A stretch of DNA of 33,863 bases from Bacteroidota bacterium (GCA_013289095.1 JABDAO010000019.1:1-33863); one strand, 5' to 3'; shown: positions 1 to 7,436, counted from the first letter of the stretch. Program-made: numbers and translations. The notes: a model not told the origin generated them from the letters alone.

Positions 1-995
1 ATGAATGGATTGTAGAAACATTCGGTTTCCTGTTTCCACCCTCCCCCTTTACATTTAACAGGAATACGGTCATCCGGGCACATATACCTATATTCGCACT
101 CACGGCACACCTCAATCAGGTCCTTGTTTACTCCCCAGGTTTCCGAAAAGCCGGGAGCGTTGATTGCATCTAAAACAGAGGTGGTGTTCACATTCACAGA
201 ATTAATGGAAGGGTTTTGCCCTCCTGATATTATTCCCTTGGAATCGATGAGTATCTTTTTGTTGTAGAATAAATTAGTGCGCTGGGCTTCACAATAGGAC
301 TGCATGTTTATACTGAAATAATCCTGGATATTCTGGAAATTAGCCTTTTTAGTGTCAATCGACTGGCGTACAAATATCACGGCATTGAACCCATCGTTGC
401 CTGTTGGTATAAATTGATCGGATGGGGCTGAATATTGTAGAAACGAACGGATTCTGAAGGGATTGCCGCAAAATGCATGTATATCTTCAAGACTTGTGGC
501 TGGGTTAAATTTTGCATAGATATCAATTGACAAAATGCTGCTATGCTGAAAAGATGACAGGAGGGCAGTGAAATATTGGATCGGCATTACCGTTTCGGCT
601 ATCAGCAAAAAATGCCTGCATCCGAGGTTTTCAAGCTGATTGATGCAGCTGGCCAGATCATAGCTGGATGGATGCTCAAAGGCCAGGCATGCGCTCGAAA
701 TTGTTGATGGACCCGCAAACTCAAATGACAACGATGGAAAGTTCAAATAATCCTCAGCATCGCAAAGCAGAATGTATTCATTTGAGACAAGAAACTCCAC
801 GTATTCGTCAATGATGGGGTCTGAACCAAATTCCAGGCTGACCTCCTCTATTGATTTCCCTTCAATGTTTTTGAGAATATCAAACATACTATTGGGAATA
901 AACTGACAGGTGTTTCTGTGCAAATCATAGATGGCGCTTCTCCTGAAACCTTTTACCGGAGGGCATTCGTCAATGTATTTAATTACCTGATGCAT
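1..995 (-). CDS. grasp-with-spacer SPASM-domain peptide maturase (GwsS-like), 3' end outside window
   Basis: I translated this frame by hand from ATG 995 down to the left edge; it is open for 331 codons without a stop, so the C-terminus lies outside the window. The N-terminus contains PVKGFRRSAIYDLHRN followed by CQFIPNSMFDIL, the type of start seen in SPASM proteins of grasp-with-spacer systems. Near the edge is a SPASM-type cysteine cluster, CRECEYRYMC then KCKGGGW and ECFYNPF. No CxxxCxxC radical-SAM motif occurs in the visible part, so it may be a non-catalytic or partner maturase rather than a radical enzyme. An in-frame TAA at 1010-1008 limits upstream extension, which favours ATG 995. 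It lies 205 bases downstream of the ATP-grasp ligase stop on the same strand and is very likely in its operon. The assignment to the family is strong; its biochemical role is unknown to me. Confidence 0.88.
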   Translation of the reverse strand, partial: MHQVIKYIDECPPVKGFRRSAIYDLHRNTCQFIPNSMFDILKNIEGKSIEEVSLEFGSDPIIDEYVEFLVSNEYILLCDAEDYLNFPSLSFEFAGPSTISSACLAFEHPSSYDLASCINQLENLGCRHFLLIAETVMPIQYFTALLSSFQHSSILSIDIYAKFNPATSLEDIHAFCGNPFRIRSFLQYSAPSDQFIPTGNDGFNAVIFVRQSIDTKKANFQNIQDYFSINMQSYCEAQRTNLFYNKKILIDSKGIISGGQNPSINSVNVNTTSVLDAINAPGFSETWGVNKDLIEVCRECEYRYMCPDDRIPVKCKGGGWKQETECFYNPF

Positions 996-1203
996 GACAA
1001 AACTGACTTATATCAACGGAAAGGGAAATGGCTTTATGAAAGATTTGCAATCTGTACACACCGGTACCGTGCCTTTTGGAAACGATCTGCGGATGAACGA
1101 AGGGAGATTCGGCAACACCCACACTCCAAAACAAACACTGAACAGGAAGTTTGTCATCCTCCGATTTCAATTTCTTTCGCACATCGTCTTCCGTAATTTT
1201 CAT
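979..1203 (-). CDS. possible small protein between ligase and SPASM gene
   Basis: A 74-codon frame starts with ATG at 1203-1201, overlapping the TGA of the ATP-grasp gene (1202-1200) in an ATGA arrangement, which usually means translational coupling. It ends inside the first codons of the SPASM gene. The peptide begins MKITEDDVRKKLKSEDDK and I recognise no family in it. A second frame across the same bases (1157-1008) reads a 49-residue peptide with a hydrophobic start and a CTDCKSFIKPF segment, so the region may instead hold a short Cys-containing protein, possibly one broken by a frameshift. I cannot decide between a real linker gene, a damaged gene and non-coding spacer. Confidence 0.3.
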   Translation of the reverse strand: MKITEDDVRKKLKSEDDKLPVQCLFWSVGVAESPFVHPQIVSKRHGTGVYRLQIFHKAISLSVDISQFCHASGN

Positions 1204-2198
1204 GCAGCCAGGTATTCAGCAATTACTTTGTCGAGTTGATAATTACATCGGTTTGAAATAAAGCTATATTGCCCTATAGGGTTAACTTCCAGGAAGTAAT
1301 ACTCCTTTCTTTTGTCGATCACCATATCTATTGACCCTGATCTCAAGTCACTGTTTTTCATGAACCGGTCCAGTTTCAGTTCTATTTCCGATGGCAGCTT
1401 ATAGCGGATGATGCGATTGGGTTTTTCCGAATCGTAATTCCTGAAATCGGTTTTTGTCTTGTCATTGGTTTGTGACAGAATGGCTGAGGCAAAGAATTTC
1501 CCGTTTATATAGAAAATACGCAGATCATATAATTTCTCGACATATTGCTGAAAGAGGCTGAGCCCGAACGTTTCGGGCATCTTGTCTATTTCAGGTTCCA
1601 GGAGTAAGTGTGTGTGTCCAAACATGGAAATTGTCTTTTCAATATAGATGCTTCCCCGATCGATGGCCTTGGTGATGAAGTTGCACTTTGCCGCTTTTTG
1701 GAAAGACAAGAATTCATCCTTTTGCCCTGTCACTATACTTTGGGGCACATGAAGTCCACACCCGGAGGCTACGGTTAAATTATGAAGCTTGTTTGTTTCA
1801 TTGTCGAAGTCTGAATTCAGATGCTTTACCGCTTTGAAGTACCGGTTCAGAAAATCAATGATTTTCTTATTCTCTTCGATTAAATAGGAGGTCAGGTGGT
1901 GCTCCAGCTTGCCAACTTCCCCAACCCGGTTCTCAAGAAGCCGGTGAGCAAGGTTTAGATGCCCCCGCCTATACCAAAAAGCTGTGATTTCGGAAGAGTG
2001 TAGTGTACGACTTTCATTTGGAAGAAAAGCTTCTGCAATTTTCAAGCTAAAGACGGTCTGATCACTTCCAATCTTCAAATGAGTCATTTCAATTTTGCTG
2101 CTTCTGTTAATTCGAAAATACGATGCCCCAAAATAGTTCAGCCAGTTGATCACCTCGGTAGTAGAGCCATCGTCTTCATCAGAAACGATAAGTATCAT
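1200..2198 (-). CDS. grasp-with-spacer ATP-grasp peptide maturase (GwsG-like)
   Basis: This 332-residue protein belongs to the RimK-like ATP-grasp ligases that join side-chain carboxylates to hydroxyl or amino groups in graspetides (omega-ester or omega-amide peptides). It begins MILIVSDEDDGSTTEVINWL, the usual N-terminal domain start. A nucleotide-binding middle section includes ETNKLHNLTVASGCGLHVP and a lysine-containing NFITKAI strand. The C-terminal part has FQQYVEKLYDLRIFYINGK and then SIDMVIDKRKEYYFLEVNP, where the D of SIDMV and the ExN of LEVNP are the expected metal-binding residues. Length fits the family. It sits 137 bases downstream of the precursor gene and just ahead of the SPASM gene, on the same strand. 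Its likely substrate is the peptide encoded at 2336-2536. Start ATG at 2198 gives a full N-terminus. Confidence 0.92.
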   Translation of the reverse strand: MILIVSDEDDGSTTEVINWLNYFGASYFRINRSSKIEMTHLKIGSDQTVFSLKIAEAFLPNESRTLHSSEITAFWYRRGHLNLAHRLLENRVGEVGKLEHHLTSYLIEENKKIIDFLNRYFKAVKHLNSDFDNETNKLHNLTVASGCGLHVPQSIVTGQKDEFLSFQKAAKCNFITKAIDRGSIYIEKTISMFGHTHLLLEPEIDKMPETFGLSLFQQYVEKLYDLRIFYINGKFFASAILSQTNDKTKTDFRNYDSEKPNRIIRYKLPSEIELKLDRFMKNSDLRSGSIDMVIDKRKEYYFLEVNPIGQYSFISNRCNYQLDKVIAEYLAA

Positions 2199-2275
2199 TA
2201 CAACCTTTTATTTGCAGTATTCTTTGAAAAATATGCCTTCGCACCGATTGATCAGCGTGCGAAAGGCTGTTCCTG

Positions 2276-2345
2276 ATAAAGGGAAGAGTTGTTAAGTTAC
2301 TTATAACCATATAAAGGGAAGAGTTGTTAAGTTACTTATAACCAT
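2276..2345. repeat. perfect 35-bp tandem duplication at precursor 3' end
   Basis: Bases 2276-2310 and 2311-2345 are identical (each starts ATAAAGGGAAG and ends TTATAACCAT on the plus strand). The copy at 2311-2345 contains the last codons and stop of the precursor gene; the other copy lies in the spacer before the ATP-grasp gene. It looks like a recent slippage or recombination event. Confidence 0.95.
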
Positions 2346-2536
2346 GTAACATCGTGCAGATAAATATCGCTGGCATTCGGATTTGAACCTGAATCTGCAA
2401 AATCCACAATTCCACCTCCGCGTTGATTAGCATAGCTGGGATAAAAGAAACCTCCAATACAGGCAAGCGGCTGTTTCACTTTGTTTCCTTCAAGTTTCTT
2501 AAACATGCTGGAATTCAAACTTTCTAATTTTTTCAT
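2336..2536 (-). CDS. graspetide precursor peptide (grasp-with-spacer type)
   Basis: The 66-residue peptide starts MKKLESLNSSMFKKLEGNKV, a leader typical of Bacteroidota natural-product precursors, then has ACIGG, where the GG may mark a leader-core boundary. The rest, from FFYPSYANQRGGG to SDIYLHDVTWL, would be the core. It offers Asp side chains (IVDFADSG, ASDI, LHD) and Ser, Thr and Tyr hydroxyls for ester or amide cross-links made by the ATP-grasp ligase next to it. A GTG at 2578 would add 14 residues, but ATG 2536 fits known leader starts better. The final TGG-TTA-TAA lies inside a 35-bp tandem duplication, so the last two codons and the stop are repeated downstream. No second precursor copy was recognised. 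The cross-link pattern cannot be predicted from the sequence alone. Confidence 0.85.
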   Translation of the reverse strand: MKKLESLNSSMFKKLEGNKVKQPLACIGGFFYPSYANQRGGGIVDFADSGSNPNASDIYLHDVTWL

Positions 2537-2680
2537 GGTGTTAGGTTTTTTGATTGATATATGCCTTTTATCTGTCACCGTAAGGCGTTTTGTCCGGTGT
2601 TTAACTAATTTATGGAATCCCTTGAATTCTCTTGAATTCTCTCTAATCGTGTTTTTTTAACTGATATTCTCAACCTGAAG

Positions 2681-2932
2681 TCAAATGTAATACCACCTAT
2701 AGCCGGGTTGCAAACTAAGTTTAGGCGCATTATTAAGTTCCGGGCAGCATATTTTAGAATCTGTACTGTTTTTCGGGTGCGCTGAACAGCCACCGAATAT
2801 TGAGTTCTCGAAATTAGTTGTGATGACTTGATATATTCCCGGCATATAATTCGGACCGGGATGTTGAGCAATCTTTTGAATCCATTCGTATGCATGCATT
2901 GCATCTTCAAGTGAGACCTGAGATACAGGCAA
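2681..2932 (-). pseudogene. unrecognised open frame, possible gene remnant
   Basis: An 83-codon frame opens with TTG at 2932 and reads PVSQVSLEDAMHAYEWIQKI, later FGGCSAHPKNST and SKICCPELNN, ending GYRWYYI. Its codon use looks more protein-like than that of the other frames here, and the frame stays open upstream to about 2980 without an ATG, reading a Cys- and Leu-rich stretch. I do not recognise the family. It may be the tail of a decayed secreted protein or a small gene with a rare start codon. The rest of the gap 2537-3186 has no convincing gene; it contains a doubled 10-mer CTTGAATTCT at 2621-2640 upstream of the precursor gene. Confidence 0.25.
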
Positions 2933-3186
2933 AGGACAGGAAGGTTGAATTTGTATCAGGCAAGCAGAGAGGCAATAATACGTTACCCTTCAACGAAGTA
3001 AACCAGGGCCAAGCCCCCGGAGGGTTATTGCAAAGGCTCGAATTGGTAAATAGTTGAGCCCCGGGAATGCACTTCCTAGCCTGGTACTTGAAATACGTTC
3101 GGGGAAACAGTTCACCAATTGCCCTGTTTGTGAGGTACGAGGGCGCTTTTATCCTGGCAATTTCAAATAGGTAGGGAACCTTAGGG

Positions 3187-3627
3187 AACATGCCGGCAAT
3201 CTTTGGGAACGTATCGATAACCTCTAGGAACATGTCGGCAATCTTAGGGAACATGTCGGGAAGCTTAGCAAACATGTCGGCAATCTTAGGGAACGTGTCG
3301 GGAAGCTTTGTAAACATGTCGGGAAGCTTAGCAAACATGTCGGCAATCTTAGGGAACGTGTCGGGAAGCTTTGTAAACATGTCGGGAAGCTTAGCAAACA
3401 TGTCGGCAATCTTAGGGAACGTGTCGGGAAGCTTTGTAAACATGTCGGGAAGCTTAGGGCACATGTTGGGAAGCTTGGGGAACGTGTCGATAACCTTAGG
3501 GCACATGTTGGGAAGCTTGGGGAACGTGTCGATAACCTTAGGGAACATGTCGGGAAGCTTGGGGAACATGTCGGGAGCCTTAGGGAACGTTTACGGAACC
3601 TCTGGGAACATGACGGAAACCAGCGGG
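3187..3627. repeat. tandem array, 21 units of 21 bp (array 1)
   Basis: Counting from AAC at 3187, there are 21 consecutive units of exactly 21 bases with no insertion or deletion. The common unit has AACATGTC at its start, GGGAAGCTT in the middle and AGGG at its end; main variants carry GGCAATCTT or GATAACCTT. There is higher-order order: a 63-bp trimer recurs from 3271 to about 3459 and a 42-bp dimer at 3460-3543. Many units hold two 6-bp palindromes, ACATGT and AAGCTT, with centres about 10 bases apart. Because 21 is a multiple of three, frames stay open on both strands: plus reads heptapeptides like MSGSLGN (3190-3675), minus reads MFPKLPD. I see no sign that either is a real protein. A degenerate extra unit precedes it at 3166-3186. 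Confidence 0.95.
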
Positions 3628-4488
3628 AAGATCAAAAGAGCCATCCGCTTTCTTATCATGAAATACGTAGATTAATTTAAAAACACTACGTCTTTATACG
3701 TATTTTTAAAATATTCTTTAAGAAACCCTTGACATTTGTAAAATCGCATCTTACCTTTACCAAAGAAATTAAAAAAGAATCTGATAAGATCGGGTCTATC
3801 GCAACGAAAACAGTTCAGGGGCCGAAGACTTAAAGCGAAAAAAAACGACACCATGAAGAAAAAAATAAGCAGTCGGTGTTCCACCCCACCGGGAGTACAG
3901 CTTGAAAAATAAAATGAAGCCGGTGTTCCACCCCACCGGTCACGAAACCGGAGCAATTGAATTCATACCACTGCTCCAGGATGTATACCCAAACCCAATG
4001 TTTACTTTATCTGTAAATGCTACCCATGAAAAACAGTTACTCCTGTACTTGCTGTAGGTGCGCCCGGTAAACTACCGGAACGCTTGCAAATGCAGAGCCT
4101 GATGCGTTAAACCTTGCACCTGTTACCGGATCGCTTCCTGCAACGTGCGCAAGACATGCATCGGGTCAGTGCCCGGATCCAGCCTTGTTTCTAGAACAGG
4201 GCGGGATCCAGGCAGCAGGCCAACACCCGGCCTAAGTAAACAGCAGCTGCCCTTTTTTCAGGCACATACTTAACCGGGGTGAGCATACTGAACGGGTTTG
4301 AAGGATCTGCAATCCTTTTCACAAATGCAAACTGCATTCGTTCAGATGCCCTGGACAGCGTATCTACACCGTTTGGCCGGCATGGCAGGCCGCGGTAGGA
4401 AATGTGGGTTTGATCAAACCCCGTAGCAGACTGTCAACGCATTAGTCAAAACGCCCGCTCTGCAAAGAATGGGCTAATCATCAAGGAA
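3628..4488. other. intergenic gap without a convincing gene
   Basis: No frame here looks coding. It contains the repeated hairpin motif listed separately and small inverted repeats such as CCGGTA-AAC-TACCGG near 4060. The frame at 3672-3956 minus is a by-product of the repeats and T-rich sequence. The stretch 4000-4450 could be decayed coding DNA, but I could not match it to anything. Confidence 0.6.
3874..3939. repeat. two copies of a 19-bp hairpin motif
   Basis: The 19-mer CGGTGTTCCACCCCACCGG occurs at 3874-3892 and again at 3921-3939, separated by 28 bases. Each copy can fold on itself through CGGTG/CACCG arms. The A-rich sequence on the left of each copy is also similar (AAATAAGC, AAATGAAGC), so the duplicated block is somewhat longer than 19 bp. 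Confidence 0.85.
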
Positions 4489-5115
4489 ATGTCTAGCCGA
4501 AAGAATAAGAAATTCAGAGGAGTTCTGAAGTTCCACGGTAAAGCGGTGGAGACCATCCTGTTAGAAGCAAGCGCCATTGTCAAGGGCATGGGAGCCAGTT
4601 CCTGGTTCCCAACGCCCACAGTAGCCCTGGCCGATGTGACAAAAGCAATCGGTGCCGTTACCACTGCCATGTCTGCCGCCAGGTTCAAGACTCTGGGCCT
4701 TGTCGAAACACGGGATGACCTCCTGGCAGATCTCGAAATGCTGTTACGGGTTAATTTAACGTATGTCGACAAAGTGGCAAACGACAACCCCAAACATGCC
4801 CTGGAGATTTATGCCGACGCTTGCATCACCCCAGCCAAGGTGGCAATTGCCAACCACGGTTACCGGGTGCATGCTACCAAGGAGCAGGGTGGATTGTTCA
4901 TCATGACCAAACGGGTGCTTTTTGCCTCGTATGATTTTCAGGTGAGCACTACGCCCAAGGACGACACCAGCTGGAAAAGCCTCATGAAGCACGGTTACTG
5001 TAAATATATAGCCACCGGGCTTCAGAGCAGCACACTGTACTACGTAAGGGTCATCATTACCGACCGTACCGGAGTAAGTGCTACCTCGAGTGTACTGAGT
5101 GCAGTTGTGAACTAA
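4489..5115 (+). CDS. conserved hypothetical protein with fibronectin-III-like C-terminus
   Basis: A 208-residue protein with convincing coding character. It begins MSSRKNKKFRGVLKFHGKAV, followed by a helical section (about residues 20-100) rich in Ala, Val and Thr with RDDLLADLEMLLRVNLTYVD, then a segment ITPAKVAIANHGYRVHATKE. The last 60 residues, including YDFQVSTTPKDDTSWKS and GLQSSTLYYVRVIITDRTG, resemble the end of a fibronectin type III domain (the LYYVRV and TG-turn pattern). No signal peptide or membrane segment is apparent. Similar orphan proteins occur in Bacteroidota, but I know no function. AAGGAA just before the ATG may serve as a weak ribosome-binding site. It stands alone, 1.9 kb from the peptide cassette on the opposite strand, and is followed by a strong terminator. 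Confidence 0.85.
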   Translation: MSSRKNKKFRGVLKFHGKAVETILLEASAIVKGMGASSWFPTPTVALADVTKAIGAVTTAMSAARFKTLGLVETRDDLLADLEMLLRVNLTYVDKVANDNPKHALEIYADACITPAKVAIANHGYRVHATKEQGGLFIMTKRVLFASYDFQVSTTPKDDTSWKSLMKHGYCKYIATGLQSSTLYYVRVIITDRTGVSATSSVLSAVVN

Positions 5116-5185
5116 CTGCTTAGCGCCTGCAAGGCTGGCTTACTTACAGCCTGGGGGTGCACGATGCGAGCCATCGTCAGTACTG

Positions 5186-5225
5186 CAACCCCCATCGTAT
5201 TTTTCTCGATGGGGGTTGTTTTTGT
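5186..5225 (+). terminator. rho-independent terminator
   Basis: A perfect 12-bp stem, CAACCCCCATCG at 5186-5197 with CGATGGGGGTTG at 5207-5218, encloses a 9-base loop and is followed by a T-rich run. It ends the transcript of the 4489-5115 gene. Confidence 0.9.
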
Positions 5226-5363
5226 GCGCTGATGTTTGCCTGAAGCAGGGCGTATGTACCACAGACACGAAGACCACGGAGAGGCACGGAGGTTGTTGGT
5301 AATTCTACGTGACGCGGAACCGATATGTTAACTCCAAATTACCACTACGCAAACTAACTGTGT

Positions 5364-5466
5364 TATAGGGCATCTCTAAAAACCCCGTTTTCTTGACCTC
5401 CCCCATTCCCTCTCCGCCGCAGGCGGAGAAGGAATGGGGGGACGGGGTTATTAGAGATGTCCTATA
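5364..5466. repeat. 103-bp imperfect palindrome, possible miniature transposable element
   Basis: The left end TATAGGGCATCTCTAA pairs with the right end TTAGAGATGTCCTATA with few mismatches. Inside lie AACCCCG/CGGGGTT, CCCCCATTCC/GGAATGGGGG and a central TCTCCGCC-GCA-GGCGGAGA hairpin. No frame is present. The rest of the 5116-5670 gap holds only the terminator and a possible weak -7 box TACCTTCG at 5530-5537, about 135 bases before the next gene. Confidence 0.8.
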
Positions 5467-5670
5467 TTGAGTCTGAATGAATTATAATTTGATTCTTCAG
5501 GCTCGCAGGATCAATTCGTGTAAATTCTGTACCTTCGTCAGATCACCTCCCGGTTTGAAGTCCACCCCAGTTTAATCCTGAATTTCAGACCAGAGAGATC
5601 TTACAAATTATAGCGCTGCCGGAGGGAGGGAGTATGAGTACCCGAAAAATCTGTATTCTCAAGATATGTT

Positions 5671-7212
5671 ATGGTAGCGTCCGAAAACCTGTATGAACTC
5701 ATCAAATCGCTGAATGCCTCCGAAAAAGGATATTTCCGCAAACAGGCTTCGTTGCTCGTACGCGGCGATGAGAACAACTACATGAAACTCTTCCAGGCCA
5801 TCGAGGAACAGCCTGTGTACAACGAGAAAGAACTGCTGAAACGCTTTGCCAAAGAAAAATTCACCAACAATTTTTCGGTTGCAAAAAACTACCTCTACGA
5901 ACTCATCCTCAAAAGCCTCGAATCTTACCACAGCGATGTGGATGCCGAACTAAAAAGCCTCGTGCGCCGCATCGAGATACTCTATCAACGCGGTCTGCAC
6001 GGGCACTGCGAAAAACTGCTCGTCAAAGCCAAGAACCTGGCCCGGCGTTACGAAGATGCCGTACAGCTTGCAGAACTGCTTGCCATCGAAGCCGAAATCT
6101 GGCGGCGCCAAACCTTTTCGGACAAGACCGAGGAAGATGTAGATGCCTTGTTTGATGAACTCGACAAAACGGTTGAAATATTCAGCAACCTGATCAAGTA
6201 CCGCCGGCATTTTTCAAAGCTGTTGTACCTCATGGTAAAGTCGGGCACGATACGCAACATTACCCAGGAAGTTGCCTATAAGTATGTGATGAAGGAGCCC
6301 CTGCTGAAGTCAGAAAAGCATGCCTTATCGCTCAAAGCAAAACTGGTTTACTATAACTGCCGGGTATTTTATTTCAGCGCCGCAAGCGATTTTATGCAGA
6401 TGCTCGTAGCCAGCCGGGAGATTGTAAGACTGATGGACGAAACCCCGCATCATATTGAAATCAATCCTTCGTTTTACTGGAGCTCGGTAGGCAATATAGT
6501 GGTTTGTCTGGATGCCCTGAAACGGTATCACGAAATGCCCGAAGCGCTCGACAAGATGGTTCATTACAAACCAACCACACCGGGTCTGAAATGTCATCAG
6601 TATTTCCTGCACCGGAACCTGGTCATTTCGATGTATACCAAGACCGGACGCAACAAAGAAGGCGTAAAAATACTCGAACAGGTGGATGCCGATCTGAGCT
6701 CGGGTGGGGTCATGCTCCCCAACCGGTATATCTATGTATGGTATCTGTACAACGCGGCTTATCTCTATTTCAGCGCGGGAGAATATCAGAAGTCGAATGC
6801 CCTGGTGCAGCAGATCCTCGACAATTATGCCGACGATACCGGCAGCGATTACCAGTGTTTTGCGCGTATCCTCCGCCTGGTTATCCAGTTCGAGTCGGGC
6901 AAAAGCGAGTTGCTGGAGTATACCGTTAAATCAACCCACCGCTTTCTGTTCAAACACAACATGATGTACAAAATGGAGGCCTCCCTGCTTAAATTCCTGA
7001 AAAAGGTGGGGCCCAAAGTCAGTTCCGAGAAACAGATGCGGGTGGCATATCACGATCTGAGAGATGAAATCGCGTCGTATTCAACAGACAAGTACCAGGC
7101 CAAGGCCCTTGATTATTTTGACATGATCAGCTGGCTTGAATCGAAAATCAAACGCAAACCGTTTGCAGAAATACTGAGGAAACAATCGAAATTTCAGGAG
7201 AAAATGGCCTAG
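5671..7212 (+). CDS. large helical protein of unknown function, Bacteroidota family (copy 1)
   Basis: A 513-residue, almost entirely helical soluble protein with no signal peptide. Its N-terminus has ENLYELIKSLNASEKGYFRK, NEKELLKRFAKEKFTNNFSV and AKNYLYELILKSLESYH. A homologue lies at 17794-19359, and these three stretches match it closely; the C-terminal ALDYFDMISWLESKIKRKPF also matches. The middle (about residues 90-430) reads like TPR-type helical hairpins (YNAAYLYFSAGEYQKSNALV, FARILRLVIQFESGKSELLEY), which suggests a scaffold or protein-interaction role. I know no function for the family. ATG 5671 is chosen because MVASENLYELIKSL aligns with the start of the paralogue. It is followed by a hairpin with a T-run (7228-7244). 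Confidence 0.85.
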   Translation: MVASENLYELIKSLNASEKGYFRKQASLLVRGDENNYMKLFQAIEEQPVYNEKELLKRFAKEKFTNNFSVAKNYLYELILKSLESYHSDVDAELKSLVRRIEILYQRGLHGHCEKLLVKAKNLARRYEDAVQLAELLAIEAEIWRRQTFSDKTEEDVDALFDELDKTVEIFSNLIKYRRHFSKLLYLMVKSGTIRNITQEVAYKYVMKEPLLKSEKHALSLKAKLVYYNCRVFYFSAASDFMQMLVASREIVRLMDETPHHIEINPSFYWSSVGNIVVCLDALKRYHEMPEALDKMVHYKPTTPGLKCHQYFLHRNLVISMYTKTGRNKEGVKILEQVDADLSSGGVMLPNRYIYVWYLYNAAYLYFSAGEYQKSNALVQQILDNYADDTGSDYQCFARILRLVIQFESGKSELLEYTVKSTHRFLFKHNMMYKMEASLLKFLKKVGPKVSSEKQMRVAYHDLRDEIASYSTDKYQAKALDYFDMISWLESKIKRKPFAEILRKQSKFQEKMA

Positions 7213-7216
7213 AGGC

Positions 7217-7436
7217 TACAAACGTTGAGCCCCTTCGGGGTTTTACTATTCAAATGATAAAATTCGAATCTGCCGGATGATGCTTGGGGCCTAAAACGTT
7301 TGTTGAAATACAAACGTTGAACCCCTTTGGGGTTTTAACATTCTGAAGAGAAAATCCTACTTGTGCCGGCTGATGCCGAAGGCATCAAACGTTTGTAGAA
7401 CGATTAAACAAAATAAATTCCGACCCCGAAGGGGTC
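7217..7436. repeat. mosaic of short repeat modules in alternating orientation
   Basis: This gap (7213-7521) holds no gene but several related modules. Copies at 7217-7246 and 7309-7338 share TACAAACGTTGA, a CCCCTT[CT]GGGG hairpin and GTTTTA, differing at about two positions. Modules in the other orientation lie at 7284-7306 (TTGGGGCCTAAAACGTTTGT) and 7372-7401 (GATGCCGAAGGCATC joined to AAACGTTTGTAGAA). A further hairpin, GACCCCGAAGGGGTC, lies at 7422-7436. The layout resembles clusters of REP-type repeats. Confidence 0.75.
7228..7244 (+). terminator. hairpin terminator within repeat module
   Basis: AGCCCC-TTC-GGGG followed by TTTT, 15 bases after the stop of the upstream gene. The stem is short (4 G-C pairs plus flanking weak pairs) but well placed. 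An almost identical hairpin recurs at 7320-7336. Confidence 0.55.

Noticed and set aside
3187-3627. CRISPR array at array 1 or array 2
   Set aside because: Units are contiguous, with no unique spacers, and no cas genes are near.
3190-3675. 161-codon plus-strand frame across array 1, and the minus-strand frame at 2907-3569
   Set aside because: Both are open only because the array has a 21-bp period. They have repetitive composition, no ribosome-binding site and no family resemblance.
3672-3956. 94-codon minus-strand frame with repeated GGVEHRL-like segments
   Set aside because: It reads through the duplicated hairpin motif and T-rich sequence; composition is not protein-like.
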